A stretch of DNA of 64,000 bases. Origin: Spirosoma sp. (lineage in GTDB: Bacteria; Bacteroidota; Bacteroidia; Cytophagales; Spirosomataceae). The notes beneath the pieces were generated by a model that was given only the letters and a program-made list of their open reading frames with translations, was not told where the DNA came from and made no database searches. Location of the stretch: contig NZ_JAPLET010000030.1 in the NCBI RefSeq assembly GCF_026391055.1, forward strand, positions 496,001-560,000. The letters run 5' to 3'. Below are positions 8,749 to 18,342 of the stretch, piece after piece (position 1 is the first letter of the stretch; the number at the start of each line of letters is the position of its first letter). The position numbers were made by a program, and so were the translations under genes.

Positions 8749-11700
8749 TTAGTCTATCGCGTTTAGTTTCGTTCCTGCTTCCGGCCGGTGCTGCCGGGCG
8801 TAATCTGAGGGCGAAAGAGTGTACAGACTCTGGAAGGTTTTGCGAAAATGCTTCAGATCATCGAAACCCACCTGATTGGCAATTTCCGAAACGCGCAACG
8901 TTGTTGTCGACAGTAGTTGAGCCGCCCGCTTCATCCGTACATCCCGGATAAATTCAACTACCGACTGCCCCGTCATGGTTTTGATTTGCCGGTAGAAAGC
9001 CGACTGGCTCATACCCATTTCCCGCACCAGAACGGGCACCGTAAAGTCCGAATCGGACAGATGGGATTCAACAATGGACATGGCCTTTTCCAGTAGCTGT
9101 TTTTCTTCGCTTGGAATGACAATATCGGTTGGTTTGAGCAGAATCTGACGCTGATAGTATTCTTTCAGCCGATAGCGACTCTGTAGCATCACGGCTATTT
9201 TGGTGTACAGCAGCCGGGGGTTAAACGGCTTGGCCATGTACTCATCAGCGCCCGTTTCCAGCCCTTCCAGTTCATGTACCGCAGCCGCCCGGGCCGTTAG
9301 CAACACCACCGGAATGTGCATGGTCTTGGGATGCTGCTTAATTTTCCGACATAGCTCCAGCCCGTTGCTACGGGGCATCATGACGTCGCTCACGACGAGA
9401 TCGGGCAGAAGGCCGAGTGTTTTTTCCCAGCCATCCAGACCGTCAACGGCCAAATAAACCTCAAACGTGGGGGCCAGCAGTTGCTGTACATACTGCCGAA
9501 GTTCATCGTTGTCTTCTACCAGTAGAATACGGCCCGAGCGAACCGGCAGCCCCGATGGAGTCATCGGTTCAACCTCCGTGGCATCGCCGGTGAGGAGCAG
9601 TGGCCTATCGGTTTGGGGCGCATCGTCACGGATAGTTTCCGGCGATAGGTGGTCCTTGCCAAAGGGCAAACGCAGGGTGAACGTCGTACCGGCACCGGGG
9701 GCGCTTTGCACGCTTACCTCACCCTTGTGCGCTTCTATAAACTGCTTTACCAGCGATAGGCCAATCCCTGTACCCGTCATTCGCATCGTTTCGGTATGCG
9801 ATGCCTGATAGTACGGGTCAAATATTTTATCGACTTCATCGGGGTTCATGCCCACGCCCCAGTCACGGACAACCAGAACGAGGTAGTTCGTGTGCAGCCT
9901 GTTTCCGTGAAAAACGGCCGGCTCCGCTGGTGAACCGACTACGGACACGAGCACCCTGATTTTGCCACCTCCCGGCGTAAACTTAAAGGCATTGGATAGC
10001 AGATTGGTCAGAATAATTTCGACCTTGCCACGGTCAAAGTACATGTTTATGTCCGTTGCCGGGGCTTCCATGGCATAGTCCAGTTGCAGCTCTTCGGCTT
10101 TTAGTTTAAAGATCAAAACGATCTCCGTCAGGAATGCCATCATGTTTCCCTGACTGGCCCGCAGCGTAACATGGCCTGCTTCGACCTTCCGAAAATCCAG
10201 CAGCTGGTTGACCAGGTCCAGCAGTTTTCGGGTTTGCTGGTGCATAAGCATGACTTTGTCTTTGGCCTGATGCACGGTACCGCTCCCCGCCAAAGCCAAT
10301 TCTTCCAGCGGCCCCAGAATCAGGGTGAGCGGAGTGCGGAGTTCGTGCGACACATTGGTAAAAAACCGCAGTTTGGTATCGGTCACTTCCTTTTCCTTTT
10401 CGACTTTGTACTGTTCCAGCGCCAGCCGGTTTTTTAATTCCTGCTTAGCCAGTTCGTTGCGCTGGTAGAACCAGAACGCCCCAACAACGGCGGCAGCGTA
10501 CAGCAAATACGCCCACCAGGTACGCCACCAGGGCGGTAGAATTGTAAACTGCAACAAGGCCGGTTTAACCGACCAGACCCCATCGTCGTTACTGGCTTTC
10601 ACCATAAACGTATACGCACCCGCCGGGAGGTTGGCGAAGTTGGCTGTCCGCTGACCGGGCGCGGCCTGTACCCAATCGTCGTTATACCCAACCAGTCGGT
10701 ACATATACTGCTGTTTCTGCGGATTGGCATAGTTCAGGCCGACAAACGCAATGGAAAAATCATTTTCTGAGGCTTCCAGCCGAATCGTTTGCGGTTCGGT
10801 GAAGGGCTTTCCCAGTAAAACTCGCCCGTTCAGCGTATCGCCAATAGTTACGGGCTGGTTAAGAACGCGTAGCTCCGTAACCTGCACCAGGGGCGGATAC
10901 GGATTAGGGGTCAGCGTACGGGGTTGAAAATAGGTGATGCCATTGGTGCCACCAACGTATAAAGTCCCATCGGCCGCCCGATAAGCCGCCCCTACTTTAA
11001 ACGAATTACTTTGCAGCCCGTCCGTTACGTCGTAGTGAAACAGCCGTTTGCTGGCCGGGTTGAACTTGTACAGTCCGGCACCACCAATCCAGAGATTCCC
11101 GGCCTCATCCGTCAGCAGACTTTCTACATCCGTTTCGGGTACCCACCGACTATACCGGTCTATTACCTCCTTACCGGCGGCATTCTTCGTAAGCCGGTGC
11201 AATCCCCCGCCAATGGTGCCAATCCAGAGCGTTCCCTGCCGGTCCTTGAGCAGCGGCCAGGCATAATTGGTTTGCAGGCTGTTGGGGTTGTGGGGTTCGT
11301 GTTTGAACTGGTTGAGCAGGTGCAGGCCCGTTGGCGAAACCTGTATTTTCAGTACACCGGCATCTCGTGTACTGGCCCATAGAACATCGGTTTCTTTCTC
11401 ATAGAGCAGGGTCGTAAACTGATGAGTGGGTAAGGCGTGGTGAAGTGTATCGTATGTTTTAAGGTGGTGCCCCTGTCGGGTAAACTGATGTATCCCCGCG
11501 CTGAAGGTGGCTACCCAGATGGTCCCGTGCCGATCTTCGACAATGCTCTCGATGCTCGTATTTCCCAGATCCGGCATACCCATAACCGCGGGTAACCGGT
11601 TGGGCATTGCCCCCGCCGGGCTCTTCAGCGTATATAACCCAAAATAGCGGGTGCCAATCCAGAGGGTACCGTCGGTTGCCTGAAACAGCGTAGCGACGTC

Positions 11701-13014
11701 GATTCCGTTGACATCACCGGACAGGTCACGGTTGAGGTAATTCCGGTAGGTTTTTCGGCTTAGGTCGTAGCTGGCAAAGCCATTGCGCGTACCCATCCAG
11801 AGCTGGTTATTTTTTTCGTCTTTCCAGATGGTGTTGATATAATTGTTGGCGGGGGTCGTTTGCCCCACCATTTGCCGCCGGATATGCCCAAATGGCTTTG
11901 GCCGCAGTTGAAGCCGATTCAGCCCCCCGGCCGATGTGGCCAGCCAAAGGTTGTGAAACCGATCTTCCAGCAGGTCGTGCACCCGAACGGAGTTGATGCT
12001 AGCGGGGTCGGTATCCAACGGTAGAAACGTTCGGACCGCCTGCTCATCAACGGGTGGTTTAACACCGGTTGCCATCCCCGCATCCATAAGGAGCAACCCG
12101 TAATTGGTACTGATCCATAACCGCTTCGAGGAGTCCAGAAATAGGTTCTCGATAGCCGCAAACGTTCTTTGCAGGGCTTGGGGCGGGATGCCGGGAGAGC
12201 TGGATAGCCCCTGGCGGCTTAGCCAGAAAATCCGACTGTCGGTGCCAATCCATAAGTCGCCCCGGATATCGAGGTGCAGGGCTCTGATGTTGGTTTCCGA
12301 AAATGGGGACACAGGACTCGCCCGCAACGGTGCTTTCGACCCAAGTGATCTATTTCCGTCAAAGACCCAGAGTCCTTTGCCCAGGGTGCCGATCCAGACC
12401 CGGCCGCGGTGGTCGACCGCCAGTTTATTGACGAGCGGCTCGGCTTTCGAGCGGTTTGTAATCGCGATCTGCCGAATATCACTGAGTTTTCCCTGTCCGT
12501 CGGTTTGCAGCACAAAAACCCCGTAATGTTGCGTTGCCACCCAGATGCGATGCTGTTGATCGGCCCGTATGGCGTGTACATTGGTATGGGTCAGTTGCTG
12601 AAGATATGGGCCAAAATTGGCGGCACCGGGCAGTTCGCGGATACTCACGAATCGATCGTGACGGGGGTCGTACCAGAAAACACCCGACCGCTCCACCCCT
12701 ACCCACAGTGTTCCCTGCCGGTCTATTTCGAGTGCCCGTATGCGGTTACTGGAAATGCCGTCCTGATCATTGATGGGCAGTTCGTATTTTTTCAGGCTGT
12801 AGCCGTCGTACCGGTTAATACCTTTGTTAGTCCCGATCCAGATAAACCCGCCTTTGTCCTGCGTAACGCACATGGCATCGCTGTGCGACAGGCCTTCATC
12901 GACGGTAATATGCTGAAACTGAAACTGGTCCGGCTCCCGTTGCGCCAAACAGGCCGGAGAACTCAGAAAAATGCACCAAAAACAACAAACGTTGAGAAAA
13001 ACCCACTTCATCAT
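8749..13014 (-). CDS. Hybrid two-component system (HTCS) sensor/regulator of the PUL
   Basis: About 1420 aa. Order of parts: signal peptide (1-25); two-propeller Reg_prop sensor (about 30-740; repeats such as GFIWIGTNKGINRYDG and GTLWIGT); Y_Y_Y domain (about 775-815); membrane helix (about 825-845); HisKA with FFTNVSHELRTPLTL (about 885); and HATPase with NLLSNAFKFTPGGG. Then come a receiver with SDVMMP phospho-Asp near 1210 and an AraC-type HTH at the end (SEIANQVGFDDLKHFRKTF). It binds an oligosaccharide in the periplasm and activates PUL genes. It is divergent from the DUF1080/GH16 operon; the shared promoter block starts only 15 bp from its start. A GTG at 13017 precedes ATGs at 13014 and 13011. 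Confidence 0.96.
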   Translation of the reverse strand: MMKWVFLNVCCFWCIFLSSPACLAQREPDQFQFQHITVDEGLSHSDAMCVTQDKGGFIWIGTNKGINRYDGYSLKKYELPINDQDGISSNRIRALEIDRQGTLWVGVERSGVFWYDPRHDRFVSIRELPGAANFGPYLQQLTHTNVHAIRADQQHRIWVATQHYGVFVLQTDGQGKLSDIRQIAITNRSKAEPLVNKLAVDHRGRVWIGTLGKGLWVFDGNRSLGSKAPLRASPVSPFSETNIRALHLDIRGDLWIGTDSRIFWLSRQGLSSSPGIPPQALQRTFAAIENLFLDSSKRLWISTNYGLLLMDAGMATGVKPPVDEQAVRTFLPLDTDPASINSVRVHDLLEDRFHNLWLATSAGGLNRLQLRPKPFGHIRRQMVGQTTPANNYINTIWKDEKNNQLWMGTRNGFASYDLSRKTYRNYLNRDLSGDVNGIDVATLFQATDGTLWIGTRYFGLYTLKSPAGAMPNRLPAVMGMPDLGNTSIESIVEDRHGTIWVATFSAGIHQFTRQGHHLKTYDTLHHALPTHQFTTLLYEKETDVLWASTRDAGVLKIQVSPTGLHLLNQFKHEPHNPNSLQTNYAWPLLKDRQGTLWIGTIGGGLHRLTKNAAGKEVIDRYSRWVPETDVESLLTDEAGNLWIGGAGLYKFNPASKRLFHYDVTDGLQSNSFKVGAAYRAADGTLYVGGTNGITYFQPRTLTPNPYPPLVQVTELRVLNQPVTIGDTLNGRVLLGKPFTEPQTIRLEASENDFSIAFVGLNYANPQKQQYMYRLVGYNDDWVQAAPGQRTANFANLPAGAYTFMVKASNDDGVWSVKPALLQFTILPPWWRTWWAYLLYAAAVVGAFWFYQRNELAKQELKNRLALEQYKVEKEKEVTDTKLRFFTNVSHELRTPLTLILGPLEELALAGSGTVHQAKDKVMLMHQQTRKLLDLVNQLLDFRKVEAGHVTLRASQGNMMAFLTEIVLIFKLKAEELQLDYAMEAPATDINMYFDRGKVEIILTNLLSNAFKFTPGGGKIRVLVSVVGSPAEPAVFHGNRLHTNYLVLVVRDWGVGMNPDEVDKIFDPYYQASHTETMRMTGTGIGLSLVKQFIEAHKGEVSVQSAPGAGTTFTLRLPFGKDHLSPETIRDDAPQTDRPLLLTGDATEVEPMTPSGLPVRSGRILLVEDNDELRQYVQQLLAPTFEVYLAVDGLDGWEKTLGLLPDLVVSDVMMPRSNGLELCRKIKQHPKTMHIPVVLLTARAAAVHELEGLETGADEYMAKPFNPRLLYTKIAVMLQSRYRLKEYYQRQILLKPTDIVIPSEEKQLLEKAMSIVESHLSDSDFTVPVLVREMGMSQSAFYRQIKTMTGQSVVEFIRDVRMKRAAQLLSTTTLRVSEIANQVGFDDLKHFRKTFQSLYTLSPSDYARQHRPEAGTKLNAID

Positions 13015-13028
13015 CACCGACCAATTTA

Positions 13029-13089
13029 CCCCCTTCTTTTGACGAAAACCAACCCCTTTGCCGATTTCGAGTATAACTAGCTTTGCACT
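13029..13089 (+). promoter_or_regulatory. Promoter and likely HTCS site upstream of the DUF1080/GH16 operon
   Basis: The block has CCCCCTT, then TTTTGACGAAAA (13037-13048), TTTG at 13057-13060 as a -33 element and TAGCTTTG at 13078-13085 as a perfect -7 element, then CACT. The same block occurs upstream of susC (15138-15197). CGAAAA-to-TAG spacing is 35 bp in both. As the neighbouring regulator is an HTCS, the upstream half is its likely binding site; this is inference. The transcript would carry a leader of about 240 nt. Confidence 0.65.
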
Positions 13090-13262
13090 CCTTTAACCCT
13101 CTTTTCTATAATAACGTCACATCGGCTACAAAATGGCAACTGGTGATTTTTGATTTTTAGTTGGTAGTTACCGACCTGTTTCGCCGGACACGTGCTATAC
13201 CAATCCTTATACCTTTTCATATTGTGCATGCCCAAATTTTTAGATTAGATTGGTTTAGAAAG

Positions 13263-13296
13263 GACGAGACCTTGTCTCGTCTCTTTTCTTTTTTAC
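13263..13296 (+). terminator. Terminator-like hairpin in the operon leader (possible attenuator)
   Basis: A perfect 8-bp stem (GACGAGAC 13263-13270, GTCTCGTC 13274-13281) with a 3-nt loop is followed by a pyrimidine/T-rich run to 13296. It lies between the predicted start of transcription (about 13092) and the ATG at 13334, so it would cut the leader RNA unless bypassed. No upstream plus-strand gene needs a terminator here. Confidence 0.55.
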
Positions 13297-13333
13297 CTTT
13301 CGCCAGTTCTACTCACCCCTAAACTCTTTTCCT

Positions 13334-14176
13334 ATGCGCTCCCTGGTCTTATTCGTTTGTATACTGCTTACCACCGGCCTGAGCCAGTGTCCGTCGACAT
13401 CAGAACAGGGTAACTGGCTTCACCTCTTCAACGGTAAAAACCTCGACAACTGGTCCGTCAAAATAACCGGGCACCCGCTCGACGATAACTACGGCAACAC
13501 CTTCCGGGTCGAAGATGGTAAGCTAGTGGTCCGCTACGACCAATACAAAGCGTTCGATGAGCAGTACGGCCATATTTTCTACAAAAAGCCCTTTTCGGCC
13601 TACCTGCTGGTGATGGAGTACCGGTTCGTTGGGGACCAGGTAAAAGGGGGGCCGGGCTGGGCTATCCGCAACAGCGGTGCCATGCTGCACGGCCAGGACC
13701 CGAAAACGATGGGGCTCAAACAGGATTTTCCGATCTCGATGGAAATGCAGCTACTGGGTGGCGATGGCCAGCACGAACGGCATACCGCCAACCTGTGTAC
13801 GCCGGGCACCAACGTTGTGCTCGACGGTAAACTCTTTACCCCGCATTGCATTGACTCCAACTCAAAAACCTACGCCGGCGACCAGTGGGTTCATGCCGAA
13901 GCGCTCGTTCTGGGCGATTCACTCGTTAAACATATTGTGGAAGGCGACACCGTGCTCACGTACTCGAAACCACAAATTGGCGGTGGCAACGTCATTAATG
14001 TTGAACCAGGCCAGAAGAAAGACGGTCAGCTTTTAAAAGGGGGATATATATCCCTGCAAAGCGAAAGCCATCCGGTCGAATTCCGGAAGGTAGACCTGTT
14101 CGATCTGTCGCCTTACCTGAATAAGCCAACCCAGCTGGCGGCTGTTCTCCGCCAATTACAAGCACGAAAACCATAA
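13334..14176 (+). CDS. DUF1080 (3-keto-disaccharide hydrolase-like) secreted protein
   Basis: 280 aa. The N-terminus MRSLVLFVCILLTTGLSQC is a signal peptide with a possible lipobox (LSQC, Cys at 19). The body matches DUF1080 with the family opening WLHLFNGKNLDNWSVKI and later GGYISLQSESHPVEFRKVDL, a jelly-roll fold related to GH16. DUF1080 proteins have been linked to sugar hydrolysis, including 3-keto-glycosides, but many are uncharacterised. It lies in the same transcript as a GH16 enzyme 4 bp downstream, so a role in the PUL's glycan breakdown is likely. No obvious catalytic residue can be assigned by eye. Confidence 0.88.
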   Translation: MRSLVLFVCILLTTGLSQCPSTSEQGNWLHLFNGKNLDNWSVKITGHPLDDNYGNTFRVEDGKLVVRYDQYKAFDEQYGHIFYKKPFSAYLLVMEYRFVGDQVKGGPGWAIRNSGAMLHGQDPKTMGLKQDFPISMEMQLLGGDGQHERHTANLCTPGTNVVLDGKLFTPHCIDSNSKTYAGDQWVHAEALVLGDSLVKHIVEGDTVLTYSKPQIGGGNVINVEPGQKKDGQLLKGGYISLQSESHPVEFRKVDLFDLSPYLNKPTQLAAVLRQLQARKP

Positions 14177-14180
14177 CGTT

Positions 14181-15041
14181 ATGAAACAAGTACTCGTTTT
14201 GCTGTCATTACCCCTGCTGCTGAACCTCGGCAGCTGCATGAAATCGGAAAATCCCGTCAGCAACCCGGTGGCCGGGTCGGACACGACCTGGAAACTGGCC
14301 TGGTCGGATGAATTTAACACGACGGGAGCTCCCAGCGCCAAAAACTGGACGTTTGAAAACGGATTTGTCCGCAACAACGAATTGCAATGGTACCAGCCCG
14401 ACAACGCCCGCTGCGAAAACGGTCTGCTGGTTATTGAGGGCAAACGGGAACAGCGCCCCAACCCAACCTATAAAGCGGGCAGCACGGACTGGAAAACCAG
14501 CCGTAAAACCATCGACTATACATCAAGCAGCATGACCACGAGTGGTCTGCAAAGTTTCAAATACGGCCGATTTGAAATGCGGGGCCGGATTGATGCCCGT
14601 GCCGGGCTATGGCCCGCCTTCTGGACGTTAGGCGTAGCGGGCGAATGGCCATCCAATGGTGAAATTGACATCATGGAATATTACAAGGATAAACTGTTGG
14701 CCAACGTAGCTTGGGGTACCGACAAACGCTGGACGGCCGAATGGCGCAGTAAGACAAAAACAGTAGCCTCGTTCAACGACCCCGACTGGTCGACAAAGTT
14801 TCACGTCTGGCGCATGGACTGGACCGAAGAGTCAATTAAGCTGTACGTCGATGATCTGCTGCTGAACACCGTTTCGCTGACTGAGACGATCAATAAAGAT
14901 GGTTCGGGAATCAACCCCTTCCACCAACCCCACTACATCCTTTTGAATCTGGCCATTGGTGGCGACAACGGTGGAGATCCGGCCAACACGCCATTTCCCA
15001 CCCGCTACGAAGTCGACTACGTTCGCGTTTATCAGCGGTAA
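14181..15041 (+). CDS. GH16 endo-glycanase lipoprotein (laminarinase or endo-galactanase type)
   Basis: 286 aa. The lipoprotein signal peptide ends with lipobox LGSC (Cys about 13-14), so the enzyme is probably surface or periplasm anchored. The GH16 catalytic motif GEIDIMEYY is intact: first Glu nucleophile, Asp assistant, second Glu acid/base, in the bulged form with an extra Met. Other GH16 landmarks are KLAWSDEFN at the start and WPAFWTLG before the active site. The class cleaves internal beta-1,3 or beta-1,3/1,4 glucans; GH16 endo-beta-1,3-galactanases share this motif. The GH43 type in the PUL makes galactan a fair alternative. It is co-transcribed with the DUF1080 gene and ends at a long hairpin. 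Confidence 0.92.
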   Translation: MKQVLVLLSLPLLLNLGSCMKSENPVSNPVAGSDTTWKLAWSDEFNTTGAPSAKNWTFENGFVRNNELQWYQPDNARCENGLLVIEGKREQRPNPTYKAGSTDWKTSRKTIDYTSSSMTTSGLQSFKYGRFEMRGRIDARAGLWPAFWTLGVAGEWPSNGEIDIMEYYKDKLLANVAWGTDKRWTAEWRSKTKTVASFNDPDWSTKFHVWRMDWTEESIKLYVDDLLLNTVSLTETINKDGSGINPFHQPHYILLNLAIGGDNGGDPANTPFPTRYEVDYVRVYQR

Positions 15042-15065
15042 ATTTGGCAGAGTAGGGGTAATTAT

Positions 15066-15113
15066 TGGAGTGGGTGGAGTAGTTGGCGTGGGTTAACTAC
15101 TCCACCCACTCCA
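15066..15113. terminator. Long hairpin after the GH16 gene
   Basis: A perfect 19-bp stem (15066-15084 with 15095-15113) with a 10-nt loop lies 24 bp after the GH16 stop. There is no T-run. It probably stabilises or ends the GH16 transcript and separates it from the susC promoter that follows. Confidence 0.65.
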
Positions 15114-15137
15114 CTTACCCCACTAATCCCAATTACG

Positions 15138-15197
15138 CCCCCTTTTTTGGCGAAAATACCCCCCGTCCATTCAGAGCGACCAGCTTAGTTTTGCACT
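15138..15197 (+). promoter_or_regulatory. Promoter and likely HTCS site upstream of susC
   Basis: The block repeats the one at 13029-13089: CCCCCTT, TTTTTTGGCGAAAA (15143-15156), a C-rich tract, and TAGTTTTG (15186-15193) as a perfect -7 element followed by CACT. The -33 position reads GTCC, without TTTG, so activation by a bound regulator is likely. This supports starting susC at the ATG 15277 and not upstream. Confidence 0.65.
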
Positions 15198-15276
15198 ATT
15201 CAAATAATGATTTTGCTTACGATTGATACATCGTAAAGTAAATCATCAAAAAACTAAGAAATCCAAATTCCTCTTT

Positions 15277-18200
15277 ATGGACATTAAATGGCTACTTTTT
15301 TGTGGCGTCCTGCTTCCTGCACAGGAAGTACTCGGCCAGCAAATCGCCAGCAATAGCAGTCCGCTATATGCTTCTGTCAGATCAACGGTTGCCGGATTAC
15401 GTGCGTCGGAGACGGCGGTAATTACCGTGACGGGAAAAGTGACCGACGAGAAAGGCGACGTATTGCCCGGCGCTACCGTTTCGTTGAAAGGCGGGTCAGT
15501 TGGTGCCAATACCGACGCCGACGGCAACTACACCCTGCGCATCCCCGACGGCACCCCGAACCCGGTGCTGGTCTTTTCGTTTATCGGCTACACCTTGCAG
15601 GAAATTGCCATCGGCAACCAGACCGTGGTGAACGTACAACTTAAAGGCGACGCCAAATCCCTGAACGAAGTCGTCGTTGTGGGGTATGGTACCCAGAAAC
15701 GCTCAGACATTACCGGTTCGGTAGCGTCCGTACCCAAAACGCGGTTGTCGCAGTTGCCCGTTACCAACGTGTTGCAGGCCATTCAGGGCTCGGTGGCGGG
15801 TGTTAATATCTCGCAGTCGTCGTCGGTACCGGGGGCAGCGCCGTCAACGACCATCCGTGGTCAGAACTCCATCAACGCCAACTCCGGCCCTTATGTGGTT
15901 GTCGACGGTATCCCGCTGAGCAAAACGGGCGGCTCGCTGAGCGATATCAACCCCAACGACATCGAGTCGATGGAAGTACTGAAGGATGCGTCGGCGGTGG
16001 CTATTTACGGGACCAACGGTGCTAACGGGGTTATTCTCGTGACAACCAAACGAGGTAACACCGGCAAGCCAACCATTCGGTATAACAACTACGTGGGTAT
16101 CGAGAATTTCGCCCACATGCTGCGGCCGCGCAACGGCGCTGAGTACGTGCAGAAGTACGCCGATTACATGGCCCAGACCGGCCAGAAACTGGTCAACCCG
16201 GTACCTAACTACGACGAACTGGCGAACTACAACGCGGGCATCACCACCGACTGGATGAAGGAAGCCACCCAGACAGGCGTGTTGCAGGACCACAACCTGA
16301 GCATTTCGGGCGGGTCGCCTAACGTTCGGTACTTCATTTCGGGTGAATTTCTGGATCAGAAAGGCGTTATTAAAGGCTATCAGTACAAGCGGGCCAGTTT
16401 CCGCTCCAACCTGGATGTCACCCTGACGGATTACCTGACGGTAGGAACCTCGCTGTTCATTGCCAATAGTAACCGCGACGGTGGCCGCGCCAACATGCTC
16501 AACGCATCGGCTATGAGCCCCTATGGGCAGGAATACAACGCCGATGGTACGTACCGGATTTACCCCATGTTCCCCGAGCAGTTGTACACCAACCCCATGA
16601 TCAGCCTGACCGTCGACCGCGTTGACCGCAACACCAACCTGAACGGAAATGCCTACCTCGAACTGAAGCTGCCGGGCAAACTGAACGGCCTGAAATACCG
16701 GATGAATCTCGGCTACTCGTACATTCCGGCCCGCACGGCGAGTTATACCGGTCGGGCGGCCAACGACCTGCTGGGTACGGCCAACACGTTCTTCTCCGAA
16801 ACCAACAGCTTTACGCTCGAAAATATCCTGTCGTACAGCCGGGATTTCGGTAAGAACCACTTCGACTTCACGGGTCTCTACAGCGCCCAGCAGCGGAAAT
16901 ACGCCACGGCTACCGGAACGGCCACCGGCTTTGTCAACGACCAGTTGTCGTTCAATAACCTGGGAGCCGGTGCCACCCAATCGAGTAATTCCTACGCCGA
17001 CCGCTATGGCCTGAACTCGCAGATGGGCCGGATCAATTACTCGTACGACAGCCGGTATCTGTTCACCGTTACGGCCCGTCGCGATGGCTCGTCGGTGTTT
17101 GGGGCTAACACGACCAAATACGGCCTGTTCCCCTCGGCGGCTATCGGCTGGAACATCAGCAACGAGGCTTTCATGAAGAACGTGAACCTGGTGAGCAACC
17201 TGAAACTGCGCTTCTCGTACGGTAAATCGGGCAACGAAGCCATCAGTGTGTACCGGACCATTACGACCGACAACACCGTTCGCTCGCCTTTCAACGGTGT
17301 GAGCACCATCGGCGCACAGCCGGGCAATCTGGGGAATGCCAATCTGCAATGGGAAACGACCCTTAGCCGCAACATCGGCGTAGATTTTGGGATCCTCAAC
17401 AACCGCATTAACGGTAGCCTCGATCTGTACAAGAACAACACCAAAGGATTGCTCCTGCTGCGCAGTCTGCCCATCCTGACCGGCTATTCGAGCGTATACG
17501 ATAACCTCGGGGAAACGTCGAACACCGGTATCGAACTCACGCTGAACACCCGGAACGTAACGAGTGGCGACTTCAAATGGGAAAGCACGGTCGTGTTTGC
17601 CTCCAACCGCAACCGCATTCTCGACCTCTACGGCGACAAGAAAGACGACCTCGGCAACCGCTGGTTCATTGGTCAGCCCATTAGTGTGGTGTACGACTAC
17701 AAACTGGCTGGCGTGTGGCAAACGGCTGAAGACGCGTCTTCGCAAGACCCCGGTGCGGTGGCCGGTGACCTGAAATTTGCCGACCTCAACGGCGACAAGA
17801 AGATCACCGCCGACGGCGACCGGATGATCCTGGGCCAGACGGCTCCCAAGTGGACCGGAGGTCTGACAAACACCTTTCATTACAAAAACTTCAACCTCAA
17901 CGTGTTTATTCAGACGGTTCAGGGCATAACCCGCAACAACGCCGACCTGACCTACGCCGACGAAACCGGCAAACGAAACACGCCCATCGACGTGGGGTAC
18001 TGGACGGCCGACAACAAGAGCAACACCCGCCCGTCGCTGGCGTTCAAGAACCCACGGGGCTACGGCTATGCGTCGGATGCGAGCTATACCCGCATCAAGG
18101 ACGTAACGCTGAGCTACGTCTTCGACCAGAAACTGCTCGATAAACTGCACCTCGGCAGCCTGACGGTTTATGCCAGCGGTCGTAACCTCTACACCTTCAC

Positions 18201-18318
18201 CAACTGGATTGGCTGGGACCCCGAAGCGGTGCAGTCTTCCCGCGGCTCCGGCGACTGGACGAACAACTACCCACTGACCCGCTCTTTTGTGATGGGCCTC
18301 AACATCAGCCTTCGCTAA
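15277..18318 (+). CDS. susC: SusC/RagA family TonB-dependent outer-membrane transporter
   Basis: About 1013 aa from ATG 15277; a TTG 54 bp upstream extends the frame, but the signal peptide MDIKWLLFCGVLLPA begins at this ATG. Order: signal peptide; CarboxypepD_reg-like domain (VTGKVTDEKGDVLPGATVSL); TonB-box region LNEVVVVGYGTQKRSDITGS; plug domain with LQAIQGSVAGVNI and IESMEVLKDASAVAIYGTNG; then a 22-strand type barrel to the C-terminal aromatic-containing strand. It imports oligosaccharides across the outer membrane with SusD and TonB energy. It lies 24 bp before susD and has its own regulated promoter. A 768-aa minus-strand frame runs through it, a by-product of codon bias. Confidence 0.97.
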   Translation: MDIKWLLFCGVLLPAQEVLGQQIASNSSPLYASVRSTVAGLRASETAVITVTGKVTDEKGDVLPGATVSLKGGSVGANTDADGNYTLRIPDGTPNPVLVFSFIGYTLQEIAIGNQTVVNVQLKGDAKSLNEVVVVGYGTQKRSDITGSVASVPKTRLSQLPVTNVLQAIQGSVAGVNISQSSSVPGAAPSTTIRGQNSINANSGPYVVVDGIPLSKTGGSLSDINPNDIESMEVLKDASAVAIYGTNGANGVILVTTKRGNTGKPTIRYNNYVGIENFAHMLRPRNGAEYVQKYADYMAQTGQKLVNPVPNYDELANYNAGITTDWMKEATQTGVLQDHNLSISGGSPNVRYFISGEFLDQKGVIKGYQYKRASFRSNLDVTLTDYLTVGTSLFIANSNRDGGRANMLNASAMSPYGQEYNADGTYRIYPMFPEQLYTNPMISLTVDRVDRNTNLNGNAYLELKLPGKLNGLKYRMNLGYSYIPARTASYTGRAANDLLGTANTFFSETNSFTLENILSYSRDFGKNHFDFTGLYSAQQRKYATATGTATGFVNDQLSFNNLGAGATQSSNSYADRYGLNSQMGRINYSYDSRYLFTVTARRDGSSVFGANTTKYGLFPSAAIGWNISNEAFMKNVNLVSNLKLRFSYGKSGNEAISVYRTITTDNTVRSPFNGVSTIGAQPGNLGNANLQWETTLSRNIGVDFGILNNRINGSLDLYKNNTKGLLLLRSLPILTGYSSVYDNLGETSNTGIELTLNTRNVTSGDFKWESTVVFASNRNRILDLYGDKKDDLGNRWFIGQPISVVYDYKLAGVWQTAEDASSQDPGAVAGDLKFADLNGDKKITADGDRMILGQTAPKWTGGLTNTFHYKNFNLNVFIQTVQGITRNNADLTYADETGKRNTPIDVGYWTADNKSNTRPSLAFKNPRGYGYASDASYTRIKDVTLSYVFDQKLLDKLHLGSLTVYASGRNLYTFTNWIGWDPEAVQSSRGSGDWTNNYPLTRSFVMGLNISLR

Positions 18319-18342
18319 CGCGCAGCCTCAAAATCAACTTCG

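Noticed and set aside
12409-13080. A 223-codon plus-strand frame opposite the HTCS gene
   Set aside because: The product has no motif, it covers the HTCS start region and would need a start inside the sensor gene; a shadow of the HTCS frame.
15844-18150. A 768-codon open frame on the minus strand inside susC
   Set aside because: It lies fully opposite a clear SusC reading frame, and its product is Val/Gly/Arg-rich with no domain. The strong codon bias of susC creates such antisense frames.
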